Shown here: piece by piece, positions 53,664 to 62,877 of the stretch
How positions within the stretch are numbered: position 1 is the stretch's first letter
Layout of the letters: each line of letters opens with the position of its first letter
NCBI RefSeq assembly: GCF_030418165.1
Contig: NZ_JAUHTQ010000004.1
Location: 1 to 64,000 of the forward strand
Source: Ureibacillus aquaedulcis
GTDB taxonomy: Bacteria; Bacillota; Bacilli; Bacillales_A; Planococcaceae
DNA: 64,000 nucleotides
Direction: 5' to 3'
Position numbers and translations under genes: made by a program
Notes under the pieces: generated by a model
What the model saw: the letters and a program-made list of their open reading frames with translations, nothing else
What the model was told of the DNA's origin: nothing
The model's database searches: none

Positions 53664-54860
53664 TCAAGCTTTCTCGGGTCTTCGATTCAACAATACTATT
53701 GTAACAGCTAACGTAAATGCTGTAACGATACAAGCACTTATAAATGCAATGACTCCATTCCATCCCCATCTCACCCAGAAAAATCCTCCGGTCGTACCAC
53801 CTACACTCGATCCGAAATAATAGGCGAAAAGATAAAGAGAGGATGCTTGCGCACGATCTTTCGTCGCACGGGAACTTACCCAGCCACTTGCGATGGAGTG
53901 GGATCCAAAAAATCCAAATGTAAAAATTACGATTCCCATAATCTTAATAAAGAGATTAACTGGAAGTGTTAGTATAGCACCAGAAAACATAATCGCGATC
54001 CCGGCGAGCAATATTTTTTGGCGGCCGAATTTATCGGAAAGACCGCCGAACCAAGTGGAACTAAATGTTCCCACCAGATACACGACAAATACCCATCCGA
54101 CAACAGTATTACTCAAATTATATGGTGACGCGAGCAGTTTATAGCTAATATAATTATAAAGTGTGACAAACCCGCCCATTAACATAAATGAAATACCAAA
54201 TAAACAAAGTAAGCCAGGATCCTTTAAATGATGAAATAATGACTTTGACAATGCCTTAAATTCAAGCCTTCTCGGTGTGAAATGCTTTGAAGCCGGGAGT
54301 GCCCATACAAAATAGAGGCAAATTAGCAAACTTAGCAATCCTGTAAAGATCATTCCTATCTGCCAATTGAAATGGTCGTTCATGATACCCATTATAATTC
54401 GGCCGGATAGCCCGCCAATCGAATTTCCACTGATATAAAGTCCCATTGCGACCCCGAGGCTCTTGGAATCTACTTCTTCACCTAAATAAGCCATCGCGAT
54501 TGCTGGTACACCGGCAAAAACAAAGCCTTGCAACATCCGTAATAAAAGTAGAATTTCAAAGCTTGGAGCAAAAGCAAGTAATACGGTTAGGCTTGAAGCA
54601 GCGAATACTGAAATGGTCATTAACCGCTTGCGCCCCCACGATTCTGAAAGGGATCCAAATAATAATAAGGCAACAGACAATACCCCTGTTGACAAAGAAA
54701 GGGAGAGGCTGGCAGTAGCTGGGGAAACACCAAAGGAGTCCGTAAATTCGGGAAATAATGGCTGTGTTATATACAGATTTGCGAAGGTGATAAAACCAGC
54801 AGCAAATAGAGCTAAATTTGCCAAGGTAAATTCTCTTGATCCTTTTTGTAAATAATCCAT
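53664..54860 (-). CDS. MFS transporter (DHA1-like)
   Basis: 398 residues, twelve hydrophobic helices. Motif A is seen as GSLSESWGRKRLM after helix 2 (about 68-80) and weaker as GGLSDKFGRQK after helix 8. Pairs divergently with a LysR gene, like the YybF/YybE and YnfM/YnfL pairs, which suggests LysR-controlled efflux of an unknown compound. No clear substrate clue. The start has AAAAAGAGG-type site upstream. Confidence 0.85.
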   Translation of the reverse strand: MDYLQKGSREFTLANLALFAAGFITFANLYITQPLFPEFTDSFGVSPATASLSLSLSTGVLSVALLLFGSLSESWGRKRLMTISVFAASSLTVLLAFAPSFEILLLLRMLQGFVFAGVPAIAMAYLGEEVDSKSLGVAMGLYISGNSIGGLSGRIIMGIMNDHFNWQIGMIFTGLLSLLICLYFVWALPASKHFTPRRLEFKALSKSLFHHLKDPGLLCLFGISFMLMGGFVTLYNYISYKLLASPYNLSNTVVGWVFVVYLVGTFSSTWFGGLSDKFGRQKILLAGIAIMFSGAILTLPVNLFIKIMGIVIFTFGFFGSHSIASGWVSSRATKDRAQASSLYLFAYYFGSSVGGTTGGFFWVRWGWNGVIAFISACIVTAFTLAVTIVLLNRRPEKA

Positions 54861-54931
54861 GCTGATACGCCTCTTTTTCTAAGATTCACATCTACTAAAC
54901 TTTAAATTTATTATAATGAAGAAAGAGATAT

Positions 54932-54945
54932 AATGAAAATTCATT
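54932..54945. promoter_or_regulatory. Dyad between MFS and LysR genes
   Basis: AATGAA-AA-TTCATT perfect palindrome inside a larger ATA...TAT context, in the 128-base divergent spacer. It is a candidate site for the LysR-type regulator, though the usual T-N11-A core is only loosely met. Confidence 0.4.
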
Positions 54946-54988
54946 GTATTTATGTGTCTTATAAATTTTAGTAATAAGGAGTCCCAAA

Positions 54989-55882
54989 ATGGATTTTAAT
55001 TCACTTCGTTATTTTGTTTTGGTAGCAAAATTTGAAAACATGTCACGTGCTGCTGAAAGTTTACATATTACTCAACCTGCGCTAAGTAAATCCATTTCCT
55101 TATTGGAGGAGAATTTGGGAGTTTCTTTATTTGACCGAAACGGAAGGGCAATCAAATTAAATCGCTATGGTCAATTTTTTTTAGAACGAGCGGAGTTTAT
55201 ATTGAAAGAATATGACATCACAAAAGATGATCTTTTAAATCTTGTTTCTCCGGGACAGGGAGTCGTTTCCATAGGTTTTATGCATACGCTCGGTCTTGAA
55301 GTGATTCCCCGGTTAATGGCTGCTGTTCAAAAAGTCTACCCGCAAATGAAGATCCAACTTACTCAAAGTAATTCTAGTACTATCTTAAGTAGGCTCAATG
55401 TAGGGGAGTTGGATTTATGTTTAATTTCCTCGTCAAATACTAATAAGGATTTGGTATGGGAAAAACTTTGGGAGGAAGAATTATATCTAATTGTTCCAGA
55501 AAATCATCCACTTGCGTATAAAAAGCTAGTAAGTGTAGAGGATTTTGCTTCCGAACCCTTCATTTCCATTAAAAAAGGCAATACATTGCGTAAAACTGTT
55601 GACGATTTATTCAAACAAGAAGGGTTTCAACTGAATATAGCACTTGAGGGGGAAGAGATTCATACGGTTACCGGTTTAGTTGAAAGTGGCCTCGGTGTTT
55701 CGCTGATTCCCAATATAAAGGGATTGGAACAATATAAAATTCGGCTTATAGAAGTAGATGCGCCGAATTGTCGACGTGAAATAGGATTGGCATATCTAAA
55801 CAACTACTATAAAAGCGCCGCAACCAGACTCCTTGCTGATTTTATGCGGGAGTATTTCTCGAAGATCAAACCTGGACAATAA
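54989..55882 (+). CDS. LysR-type transcriptional regulator
   Basis: 297 residues, AAGGAG upstream. N-terminal winged HTH (LRYFVLVAKFENMSRAAESLHITQPALSKSISLLE, 6-40), effector domain from about 90. Closest in layout to CynR/YybE-type regulators. Divergent from the MFS gene, which it probably regulates. Confidence 0.9.
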   Translation: MDFNSLRYFVLVAKFENMSRAAESLHITQPALSKSISLLEENLGVSLFDRNGRAIKLNRYGQFFLERAEFILKEYDITKDDLLNLVSPGQGVVSIGFMHTLGLEVIPRLMAAVQKVYPQMKIQLTQSNSSTILSRLNVGELDLCLISSSNTNKDLVWEKLWEEELYLIVPENHPLAYKKLVSVEDFASEPFISIKKGNTLRKTVDDLFKQEGFQLNIALEGEEIHTVTGLVESGLGVSLIPNIKGLEQYKIRLIEVDAPNCRREIGLAYLNNYYKSAATRLLADFMREYFSKIKPGQ

Positions 55883-55907
55883 AGGATGCAGCGTTTAAAT
55901 ACAAATA

Positions 55908-55941
55908 AAAGGGAAGCCTGCTTAAAAATGGGCTTCCCTGA
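55908..55941. terminator. Terminator between LysR gene and yqzC
   Basis: GGGAAGCC/GGCTTCCC stem; the minus-strand side ends in TTTTATTT, serving yqzDC. Confidence 0.75.
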
Positions 55942-55943
55942 AA

Positions 55944-56462
55944 TTATTCTTTGTCTGATTGTCCTGTAATAATATTGGCTATTTCTTCTATTGACATGGT
56001 GGAACTTAATTGGAATTGTCCTTTTTGAATGGAAGTTGCATACTCCGGTTGAGCCAAGAACAGTTCCATTTCCACACTATTTGCAATAATCTCCATATCC
56101 TTTAGTTTTTGGGCAACTTCGGCGGGAGTTAGACCAGCATAAATATAGAGAGTTTCTGTTACCACTTCATCTGTGGCCGCGCTTTGGGAATCCGCGAGCT
56201 CCGTTTCTTCTTTTAGTTGTTTCTCTTCTGGAACAACTGCCTCAGTTGCTTGTTGTGAATCCTTCACTCCTTCCAAACTGGAAAGTTGTTCGTTTGCCGC
56301 TTTCAATTGTTGTTCCAGTTGAACTATTTCAGTTTTATATTGTTCTGCCATTTTCGTTTCAGGTGAAGATATGAAAGGTAGATTTGTGTTTTGCGAAAAA
56401 GTAATGAGAAAGCCGATGATGAAACAGGCAATACCAAAGGCACGTAAAGATGATTTTTTCAT
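55944..56462 (-). CDS. yqzC: YqzC-like anchored protein with MltG-type C terminus
   Basis: 172 residues. One N-terminal helix (about 8-23), coiled-coil (about 38-65, EIVQLEQQLKAANEQLSSLE), acidic linker, then a C-terminal region (about 105-165, LYIYAGLTPAEVAQKLKDMEII...FQLSSTMSIEEIANIITG) resembling the small domain of endolytic transglycosylase MltG. It lacks the catalytic MltG part. Overlaps yqzD by 4 bases. Matches yqzC near pst in B. subtilis by position. Confidence 0.65.
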   Translation of the reverse strand: MKKSSLRAFGIACFIIGFLITFSQNTNLPFISSPETKMAEQYKTEIVQLEQQLKAANEQLSSLEGVKDSQQATEAVVPEEKQLKEETELADSQSAATDEVVTETLYIYAGLTPAEVAQKLKDMEIIANSVEMELFLAQPEYATSIQKGQFQLSSTMSIEEIANIITGQSDKE

Positions 56463-56881
56463 CGGTTGCCACCACTCTTTAATATAGTAATAATTTGCTC
56501 TTTTGATAAAGTGGACATTTTGCTAATTTCATCGACTGGATAACCTTGTTTATTTAGCTGGATGACTTGGCTAACGAGTATTTCATTTATTTGTTGGCTG
56601 TTGTTAGCTGATATTGCTGGTTTTGGTGCCGTTGCTTGAGCACTTTTTTTATATGCTTCCAATTGTTTTTTACTTGTGTCTTGTTTAACAGTAAAACTCG
56701 GTTCTAAAAGTAACTCTTCCTCTATAATTTTCAAGCGCTTCTTTAGCGAATTTGTTTCTTGGTATATACTGATAGATAAATCTTCAAGGTCTTGTTCTAA
56801 TTTCTTTGAAGTATCTTTTAGGAAAAATGATGCTACGATACAGACGATACCGACGATCATTAAAATTGTTGAAAATTCCAC
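56459..56881 (-). CDS. yqzD: YqzD-like anchored protein
   Basis: 140 residues from GTG 56881, which has CGGAGG nine bases upstream; an earlier ATG precedes the ribosome site. One N-terminal helix (about 5-21), a coiled-coil (about 28-65), then a C-terminal helix-turn-helix-like region (NKQGYPVDEISKMSTLSKEQIITIL). Forms a two-gene unit with yqzC, so the two may form a membrane-anchored pair. Function unknown. Confidence 0.65.
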   Translation of the reverse strand: MEFSTILMIVGIVCIVASFFLKDTSKKLEQDLEDLSISIYQETNSLKKRLKIIEEELLLEPSFTVKQDTSKKQLEAYKKSAQATAPKPAISANNSQQINEILVSQVIQLNKQGYPVDEISKMSTLSKEQIITILKSGGNR

Positions 56882-57041
56882 GTTGTTTCCTCCGTTGACA
56901 GGCATTTTATGTTATTTTACCATACGAAAAGTTAATAATAAATCATGCTAGATTTTTTTTCAGTTTGTGTTATAATGATTTAGTCGTATAAATCATGCTC
57001 AAATGTAATACAAGTCTTGATATAGAGTGGGAGGGTTAATA

Positions 57042-57191
57042 ATGCGCGTAAACATTACTTTAGCTTGCACAGATTGTGGCGAACGTAACTACATTTCTAA
57101 AAAGAACAAACGTAACAATCCAGAGCGTCTTGAACTTAAAAAATATTGCTCTCGCGAGAAGAAATACACTCTTCACCGTGAAACTAAGTAA
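57042..57191 (+). CDS. rpmG: 50S ribosomal protein L33
   Basis: 49 residues, ATG 57042 with GGGAGG upstream. [18 protein letters not shown] then [16 protein letters not shown]: the RpmGA-type L33. Three Cys (9, 12, 36) are seen, so zinc binding is incomplete by the four-Cys standard, as I recall for B. subtilis RpmGA. Highly biased codons. Confidence 0.96.
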   Translation: MRVNITLACTDCGERNYISKKNKRNNPERLELKKYCSREKKYTLHRETK

Positions 57192-57199
57192 GCATTATT

Positions 57200-57229
57200 G
57201 CCAAAACCACTTGTGGTTTTGGCTTTTTA
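57200..57229 (+). terminator. Terminator of rpmG
   Basis: Perfect GCCAAAACCAC/GTGGTTTTGGC stem with a 2-base loop plus TTTTT. Confidence 0.85.
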
Positions 57230-57266
57230 ATTATAAACAATATTATTTTAATAGGAATGAATTGTA

Positions 57267-57854
57267 TTGGATAAGAAACGATTAAGAAATCAGGTTAGAC
57301 ACTCCTTACAGGAAATGAACTCCGAACAGTTCATGCTTTCATCTCTACATATAAAGGAGAATTTTTTTAAAGAGCCTTCTATATTGGAAGGAAAGACGAT
57401 TGCTATCACGATATCCAACAAACAAGAAGTCGATACAAAAGAAATTATAGAAATGCTATGGACCCTGAATAAGAGAGTTGTAGTGCCAAAATGCAACCCA
57501 AATGACCGTTCTATGAATTTCTATGAAATTGAGAATTTCAATCAACTAGAAAACGTATATATGGATTTGCAGGAACCAATTCCGGAAATTACACGACTTG
57601 TACCTTCCGAAAATATTGATTGCATAATCGTGCCAGGAATCGTCTTTGATGTCAACGGATATAGAATCGGGTATGGTGGCGGCTATTATGATCGCTATCT
57701 AACTCATTTTAATGGGATGTTGATTTCCTTGGCGTTTAATATTCAAGTGAAAGAAAAGGTTCCTTCCGAAAATTATGATATACCAGTGGACCTAATACTT
57801 ACAGAAACCGATCGAATTGATTGTTTGGAAAATCGAAAGGAGTTTTATGGATGA
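57267..57854 (+). CDS. yqgN: 5-formyltetrahydrofolate cyclo-ligase
   Basis: 195 residues, TTG start with a modest AGGAAT site. The ATP-binding R-N-Q-V-R-x-x-L opening and the signature Y-G-G-G-Y-Y-D-R-Y-L near residue 135 are clear. Converts 5-formyl-THF to methenyl-THF, recycling folate. yqgQ overlaps its stop. Confidence 0.92.
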   Translation: MDKKRLRNQVRHSLQEMNSEQFMLSSLHIKENFFKEPSILEGKTIAITISNKQEVDTKEIIEMLWTLNKRVVVPKCNPNDRSMNFYEIENFNQLENVYMDLQEPIPEITRLVPSENIDCIIVPGIVFDVNGYRIGYGGGYYDRYLTHFNGMLISLAFNIQVKEKVPSENYDIPVDLILTETDRIDCLENRKEFYG

Positions 57855-58063
57855 AATCAATGAAAGATATCTATGAGTTGCTAAAACAATATGGAACATT
57901 TATTTATACAAGAGATCGTTTAGGGGATATCCTTTTGATGGAAGACGAAATTCGCGAGCTCTATAAAGCGAAGGTTCTTGAACCCAAAGATTTTCAGACT
58001 GCGATGTTAATCTTGCGACAAGAAGCTTCACGAATTGAAAAAGAAGGAAAAAACATCCATTAG
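57851..58063 (+). CDS. yqgQ: DUF910 protein YqgQ
   Basis: 70 residues from ATG 57851 with AAAGGAG upstream; ATGA overlap with yqgN. Small helical protein, IYELLKQYGTFIYTRDRLGDILLMEDEIRELY..., the YqgQ family signature. In B. subtilis yqgQ stands next to glcK; rhomboid gluP and glcK are missing here. Function unknown. Confidence 0.85.
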   Translation: MKSMKDIYELLKQYGTFIYTRDRLGDILLMEDEIRELYKAKVLEPKDFQTAMLILRQEASRIEKEGKNIH

Positions 58064-58446
58064 TCATAGATTGATACTGGAAAAAAATGATTTTTTTGTA
58101 AAATTTACAATTTCATGTTTGGAAAAAGAAAAACGTGGTAATAAATGTTAAATATCTGTTAATTAAATTCAAGGAACCAGCAGTGGATATTTTCCACTGT
58201 TTTCATTTGGGAACCTTTTTGTAAACGAAGCGTAAATAATTAAAGGCAATTATAAAATTTGCAATAAAAATGTTGTTTTTTGTACTATCCTGTCGATTAG
58301 TTTTACACTGGATACTATTGCTAAATAAAGTAAAAAAGATTAAGATAAATTTTGTTTATTATTATCTTTGTTGATTCAATGTAAATTTCATTTCACTAAA
58401 AATGTATTGCACTAATATATAAATTTGTAGGAAAGGATGTTTTGGA
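58064..58446. other. 383-bp intergenic region before ltaS
   Basis: No gene. It holds one terminator (58179-58206: CAGTGGA/TCCACTG followed by TTTTC), serving yqgNQ. The rest is very AT-rich with several TTTACA/TGTAAA words (near 58097, 58218 and 58302) and no clear promoter that I can fix. Confidence 0.5.
58179..58206 (+). terminator. Terminator of yqgNQ
   Basis: CAGTGGA (58181-58187) and TCCACTG (58193-58199) with a 5-nt loop, followed by TTTTC. Confidence 0.65.
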
Positions 58447-60351
58447 ATGAGCTCATTTAAATGGCCTAAACATTCGATACTAGCGATTGCAATAATTGCA
58501 ACTTGGCTTAAAACTGTCATTGTGTATCACACGAGCTTCGAGCTGGATATTGAAAATGCCATGCAAGAGTTAATATTAATCATTAACCCACTAAGTTTCA
58601 TCCTATTTGCATATGGTATCTCATTATTCTTTAAAACAACGAAGACGCGAAACCGTTTTTTAATCGCGGTAAGTACAATTTTAGCAATCGTACTTTATGC
58701 AAACGTTGGGTTTTATCGGTTCTATAACGACTTTATTACCTTTGCAGTGTTGTTCCAGACAAGTAATTTCGGTGATTTGGGCAACTCAGTGGCCGATATT
58801 ATCAGTATAACTGATATTCTATATTTTGCAGATGTTATCGTGTTGCTCCTAGCCATCAAGTTTATTCCAAAAGTACAGGGGATTACTCCTGTAAGAATAG
58901 AATTGCGTCGTGCTTATTTTATCCTTTCTATGGCAATGGTTTTCTTGAATCTAGGTTTGGCTGAAACGGAACGCCCTGAGCTTTTAACACGCGCTTTCGA
59001 CCGTGAGTTGCTTGTGAAAAATATCGGTACGTATAACTATCATTTGTATGATATCTATGTACAATCCAAATCAAGTGCACAACGCGCTTTAGCTGATGGC
59101 AGTGAATTGGTTGAAGTAGATAACTATGTTCAAGCGAATCAAGCTACTGTCAATGAAGAGATGTTTGGAAAGTATAAAGGGCGTAACCTGATTATTGTTC
59201 AATTAGAGTCGTTACAAAGCTTTGTTATTAATAATAAAATGAATGGGGAAGTCGTCACACCGTTTCTAAATTCCCTAACAAATGATAAAGATACGTATTA
59301 TTTTAATGACTTCTATCACCAAACTGGCCTAGGCAAAACGAGTGACTCCGAGTTCATCGCAGAGAATTCGCTTTTTGGATTGGGACGTGGAGCGGTATTC
59401 TTCACCCATGGAGGCAATACCTATAATACGATGTCCGAAAAACTAGGTGAGAATGGGTACTTTACTAACGTAATGCATTCCAACAATGCATCGTTCTGGA
59501 ATCGTAATGAAATTTACGAGTCATTTGGTATTGATCAATTCTACGATATTGAATCTTATGATGTGAATGACGAGAACTCAGTAAACTGGGGATTGAAGGA
59601 TATCCCATTCATGGAGCAATCCGTAGATTTAATGACTGGGATGCATCAGCCATTCTACTCAAAATTGATCACTTTAACTAACCACTATCCTTTTACTCTG
59701 GAAGAAGAGGATATTATGATTCCTGAGTATAATTCTAATTCCGGAACGTTAAACCGTTACTTCCAAACTGTTCGTTACTTAGATGAGTCGATCAAGACAC
59801 TATTTGATGAATTAAAGAAATCTGGTCTATATGATAACTCAATTATCGTTATGTACGGGGATCATTATGGAATCTCGGAGAACCATAATAAAGCAATGGC
59901 AATGTATTTAGGAAAAGAAGAAATTACAGCATATGATAGTGCATTACTCCAATCAGTACCTTTATTCATCCATGTACCAGGCTCGGACGACGGGGAAGTG
60001 ATTGACGAGGCTTCGGGTCAAATTGACCTGCGTCCAACGTTATTGCATCTTCTAGGTATTGAAACGTCAAATGATATGCAATTAGGAGCAGATCTTTTCT
60101 CCGAAGAACATGAGGATTTTGTAATTTTCCGCGATGGTCGATTTGTAACGGATGACTTGGTTTATGCCGGGGAAGTTTGCTATAACCGTGACACTGGCGA
60201 GGAAACAGGAATCGAAGCATGTCAGCCATATATTGACCGTTCCTTGGTGGAGCTTGAATACTCGGACGAAATCATCAATGGCGATTTATTGCGATTCTAT
60301 GATGAGGAAACTGGTAATTTACACCAAGATGCATTAGAAGCAAAAGAATAA
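58447..60351 (+). CDS. yqgS: Lipoteichoic acid synthase family (LtaS/YqgS)
   Basis: 634 residues with AAAGGATG upstream. Five membrane helices (about 10-185), a cytoplasm-to-outside linker with a possible processing site near ALADG (about 220), then the extracellular sulphatase-like domain: nucleophile Thr298 (GLGKTSDSEF), the metal-binding E in IVQLESLQ, W-G-L-K-D and YGDHYG. Adds glycerol-phosphate units to lipoteichoic acid. Position equals yqgS of B. subtilis, one of several LtaS paralogues there. C-terminal extension (about 570-634) is acidic. Confidence 0.9.
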   Translation: MSSFKWPKHSILAIAIIATWLKTVIVYHTSFELDIENAMQELILIINPLSFILFAYGISLFFKTTKTRNRFLIAVSTILAIVLYANVGFYRFYNDFITFAVLFQTSNFGDLGNSVADIISITDILYFADVIVLLLAIKFIPKVQGITPVRIELRRAYFILSMAMVFLNLGLAETERPELLTRAFDRELLVKNIGTYNYHLYDIYVQSKSSAQRALADGSELVEVDNYVQANQATVNEEMFGKYKGRNLIIVQLESLQSFVINNKMNGEVVTPFLNSLTNDKDTYYFNDFYHQTGLGKTSDSEFIAENSLFGLGRGAVFFTHGGNTYNTMSEKLGENGYFTNVMHSNNASFWNRNEIYESFGIDQFYDIESYDVNDENSVNWGLKDIPFMEQSVDLMTGMHQPFYSKLITLTNHYPFTLEEEDIMIPEYNSNSGTLNRYFQTVRYLDESIKTLFDELKKSGLYDNSIIVMYGDHYGISENHNKAMAMYLGKEEITAYDSALLQSVPLFIHVPGSDDGEVIDEASGQIDLRPTLLHLLGIETSNDMQLGADLFSEEHEDFVIFRDGRFVTDDLVYAGEVCYNRDTGEETGIEACQPYIDRSLVELEYSDEIINGDLLRFYDEETGNLHQDALEAKE

Positions 60352-60356
60352 AATAT

Positions 60357-60408
60357 CAAAAGTGTAGAGAAAGTTGAAATAGGACTTTTTCTGCACTTTT
60401 TTTCTGAT
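60357..60408 (+). terminator. Terminator of yqgS
   Basis: AAAAGTG.AGAGAAAGT and ACTTTTTCT.CACTTTT arms pair, followed by TTTT. Confidence 0.75.
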
Positions 60409-60556
60409 GATTATGTTTACAAATACAAATAGCAGTTTTAACAGATGCTGGTGCAACAGGTGACTAGGAAAGCTGGAAGAATGTCGGAAATGACCTACTA
60501 AGCATAAAAGCGAGTCAAGTTGCTTGGGGAAAGTTTATAAACCCAAAAATAAAAAG
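60409..60556 (+). other. Unassigned non-coding stretch
   Basis: About 150 bases, G-richer than surrounding spacers, with the words GATGCTGGTGCAACAGGTGACTAGG-like at about 60443 and GGAAAGCTGG, AAATGACC, GAGTCAAG. No open frame longer than 20 codons with a ribosome site. It ends in a strong bidirectional terminator. It could be a decayed gene or a small RNA; nothing allows a choice. Confidence 0.35.
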
Positions 60557-60592
60557 AAAAAACGAGGTATCCGATAGATACCTCGTTTTTAT
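60557..60592. terminator. Terminator of yqgW (bidirectional)
   Basis: Perfect AACGAGGTATC/GATACCTCGTT stem with A-rich and T-rich flanks, working in both directions. Confidence 0.85.
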
Positions 60593-60593
60593 C

Positions 60594-60773
60594 TTAATGC
60601 AATTTTGGTGGGTAACCTTGATTTAAAATTGTCATGACTACAAACCAACCAAAAATTGCTGCAGTAGCAAAACTAAAAACTAAAGCAAGAACATTTTTTT
60701 CTTTAACTGCTTGGAAAATATTTACTACTGCGAAAATTGCTACTAAAGCGAAAATAACCATTAATAAGTTCAT
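60594..60773 (-). CDS. yqgW: DUF2759 small membrane protein YqgW
   Basis: 59 residues; ATG 60773 with AAAGGAG ten bases upstream. Two hydrophobic helices (about 3-19 and 30-50) and a short polar tail NQGYPPKLH. The double helix with the N-Q-G-x-P-P ending and its place before yqgX fit DUF2759/YqgW. Function unknown. Confidence 0.8.
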   Translation of the reverse strand: MNLLMVIFALVAIFAVVNIFQAVKEKNVLALVFSFATAAIFGWFVVMTILNQGYPPKLH

Positions 60774-60938
60774 TAAAAAGACACTCCTTTCGACATCAAA
60801 GAAAGCATGTCGATAAACAATATTCCTTCTTTATTGTAAATCACCTTACACTGTTTGTCGAGAAGAAATAATCTGATTGTTTGACTAGACAATGTAATTT
60901 TTTTCTAATCAATGTATAATAATCGAGAGGTGATTCCA

Positions 60939-61583
60939 TTGATAAATGTTAAAGCATATAGCTTAGGTCCAATCCAGACAAATTGTTATATCGTTAGTAA
61001 TAAGCAAAAAGATTGTATTATATTCGACCCGGGAGAAGAATCTTCAAAAATAATTAAAGCAATTCGTACAACTCAATTAAATCCTAAAGCTATTTTCTTA
61101 ACGCATGCACATTTTGACCATATTGGTGCTGTGGAAGATTTAAGAGAGGAATTTAATGTTCCTCTATATATCCATGAAAAGGAAGTTAACTGGCTTATTG
61201 ACCCACTGAAAAATGGCTCTGGCAGATATGCGGAACTTCCTAATTATATTGTGAAGAAACCTGAGAAAGAACATATAATCTATAAGGAACAATTGTTTAA
61301 TATTGCTGGTTTTAGTTTTAAAGCAGTATTTACACCAGGTCATTCACCTGGCAGTATTTCCTACATTTTTGAGGAAGATGGATTTGCAATTGTAGGGGAT
61401 ACATTGTTTGAAGGAAGTATTGGACGGACAGATTTGCTTGGCGGTTCTCATAAGGAGCTTTTAAAGTCAATCCATGAAAAATTATTGGTATTACCGGAGG
61501 ATACGATCATTTATCCTGGACATGGCAGCTATACGACACCGGCTCAAGAAATGGACAGTAATCCTTTCTTAAACGGATTTTAG
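60939..61583 (+). CDS. yqgX: Metallo-beta-lactamase fold hydrolase YqgX
   Basis: 214 residues from TTG 60939 (GAGAGGTG upstream). H-x-H-x-D-H motif THAHFDH near residue 53-59, third His in PGHSPGS, Asp in VGDTLF, His in YPGHGS. Glyoxalase II-like; in B. subtilis YqgX is a possible hydroxyacylglutathione-type or bacillithiol-related hydrolase. Length is normal for the short form. Confidence 0.9.
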   Translation: MINVKAYSLGPIQTNCYIVSNKQKDCIIFDPGEESSKIIKAIRTTQLNPKAIFLTHAHFDHIGAVEDLREEFNVPLYIHEKEVNWLIDPLKNGSGRYAELPNYIVKKPEKEHIIYKEQLFNIAGFSFKAVFTPGHSPGSISYIFEEDGFAIVGDTLFEGSIGRTDLLGGSHKELLKSIHEKLLVLPEDTIIYPGHGSYTTPAQEMDSNPFLNGF

Positions 61584-61593
61584 GTAATTGAAG

Positions 61594-61627
61594 GACGATT
61601 CAACTGGGGTTGGATCGTTTTTATTAT
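61594..61627 (+). terminator. Terminator of yqgX
   Basis: ACGAT.CAAC and GTTG.ATCGT arms with T-rich tail. Confidence 0.65.
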
Positions 61628-61782
61628 GGGGGTTTATAAAACCGTCATGTACAAATTACTTAAACTAATTATTTGCCATGCTATATGATGCAGTTCGGGA
61701 ATTACCCGTTTAAAGGAAATAAAAGATGCCATCCATTTTGATCAGTGACTTGGCTGTAGTGGCGCTTAATCGTTTGAATTTA

Positions 61783-61817
61783 AATAAAAAACATCGACTG
61801 AGTATTCAGTCGATGTG
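61783..61817 (-). terminator. Terminator of yqgY
   Basis: ACATCGACTG/CAGTCGATGT perfect stem; minus-strand side ends in TTTTTTATTT. Confidence 0.85.
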
Positions 61818-61822
61818 ATTTA

Positions 61823-62065
61823 TTAGTGGCCAGCACCAGGTACATGGATAAACGTAGTGTAGTACGTAAATCCTGCGAAGAATATTGTTAAATAAGCTCC
61901 GAAAATGTACATGTACATGCGTTCTGTTAGGTTTAAGAAGCCTAATAATAAGAATAATATTGTATTACCAACGAATAATAGCGAAACCTCGTACATATCA
62001 CCAAGGTAGAACATAACGGCAAAAATACCAGTCCAGAAAGCCATAACTTTATACATATTGCTCAT
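61823..62065 (-). CDS. yqgY: DUF2626 small membrane protein YqgY
   Basis: 80 residues with AAGGAGGGA upstream. Three short hydrophobic helices rich in Tyr and Phe; FYLGDMYEVSLLFVGNT and YMYIFGAYLTIFFAGFTYY are typical of DUF2626. Position next to yqgX and comGA equals yqgY. Function unknown. Confidence 0.85.
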   Translation of the reverse strand: MSNMYKVMAFWTGIFAVMFYLGDMYEVSLLFVGNTILFLLLGFLNLTERMYMYIFGAYLTIFFAGFTYYTTFIHVPGAGH

Positions 62066-62181
62066 GAAGAATCCCTCCTTTTGCCAAACGACACAATAAT
62101 ATCATCTTTTATTATAAATGATTTGAAACTATAATGTAAACTCTAACTTACATTAAGTTTGTGACATTACAGTAGAAAATA

Positions 62182-62877
62182 CTAGAGGATGTCTATCTCG
62201 TACTTACAATTTTCACAATCATGAATCATGCTTTCTACCTGAACAATGTCGTTTTGAGTAAAAAGTACATCGACTTGGCCTTTTAAATAGGATTCATGTA
62301 AAGTACATATAATTTCATTATTTGTAGATAAATGATTTTTAAACGGACAATTATAGATTGAGAAAATTATTTTTTTCCCCGTTGAAGTTTCCACGATCTG
62401 AGGTATATATCCAATTAAAGCAGCTGAATCAGTCAGGAGCTTAATTTTTTTATCAAAATCCGGTAAGCCTATTCCTTTTCCGCTTTTCAGCAACAATTTC
62501 ATTTCGGATTGTCCATCATCATAGCTTATTTGTTGAGCCATCTCCAACGCTTCCGGACCAATTGAATTGATAAGTTTCATGGCCCACTTTAGTAAACGGC
62601 TCTCGTCTTTTTTCGGAAAGCTCAATTCGATTCCTTGTTCAGAGGCTTTATATTCTCTGCCTGGTCTTCCACCTTTGCCAGTTTTCACAAAGTAAGCAGA
62701 TAATAAATTGATTTCGGAAAGCTTCGTTAAATGCAGTCGGGCAACATTTGGGTGGATATTGAATTGATCTGCAATGGCTTGCACTGTAAATGATTTTTTT
62801 TGTTGAAGGAAGTACTCATATATTTGGTATCGTGTTTCATCGGATAAAGTACTTGTTATTTTTAAAGGATGTACCAT
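62182..62877 (-). CDS. HTH transcriptional regulator with C-terminal cysteine cluster
   Basis: 231 residues, AGAGGTGA upstream of ATG. N-terminal winged HTH (about 8-55, RYQIYEYFLQQKKSFTVQAIADQF), middle domain, and a C-terminal part with Cys in Y-N-C-P-F, I-I-C-T-L-H-E-S-Y-L-K-G and D-C-E-N-C-K-Y. The four Cys are spaced as in SufR-like or BadR-type HTH proteins that carry an Fe-S or zinc centre. In Planococcaceae it stands beside comGA. Target unknown; the divergent comG promoter region is a candidate. Confidence 0.75.
   Translation of the reverse strand: MVHPLKITSTLSDETRYQIYEYFLQQKKSFTVQAIADQFNIHPNVARLHLTKLSEINLLSAYFVKTGKGGRPGREYKASEQGIELSFPKKDESRLLKWAMKLINSIGPEALEMAQQISYDDGQSEMKLLLKSGKGIGLPDFDKKIKLLTDSAALIGYIPQIVETSTGKKIIFSIYNCPFKNHLSTNNEIICTLHESYLKGQVDVLFTQNDIVQVESMIHDCENCKYEIDIL

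Noticed and set aside
61726-61818. 30-codon frame with AAAGGA upstream between yqgX and yqgY
   Set aside because: It runs through the yqgY terminator hairpin; product is not protein-like and is probably chance.
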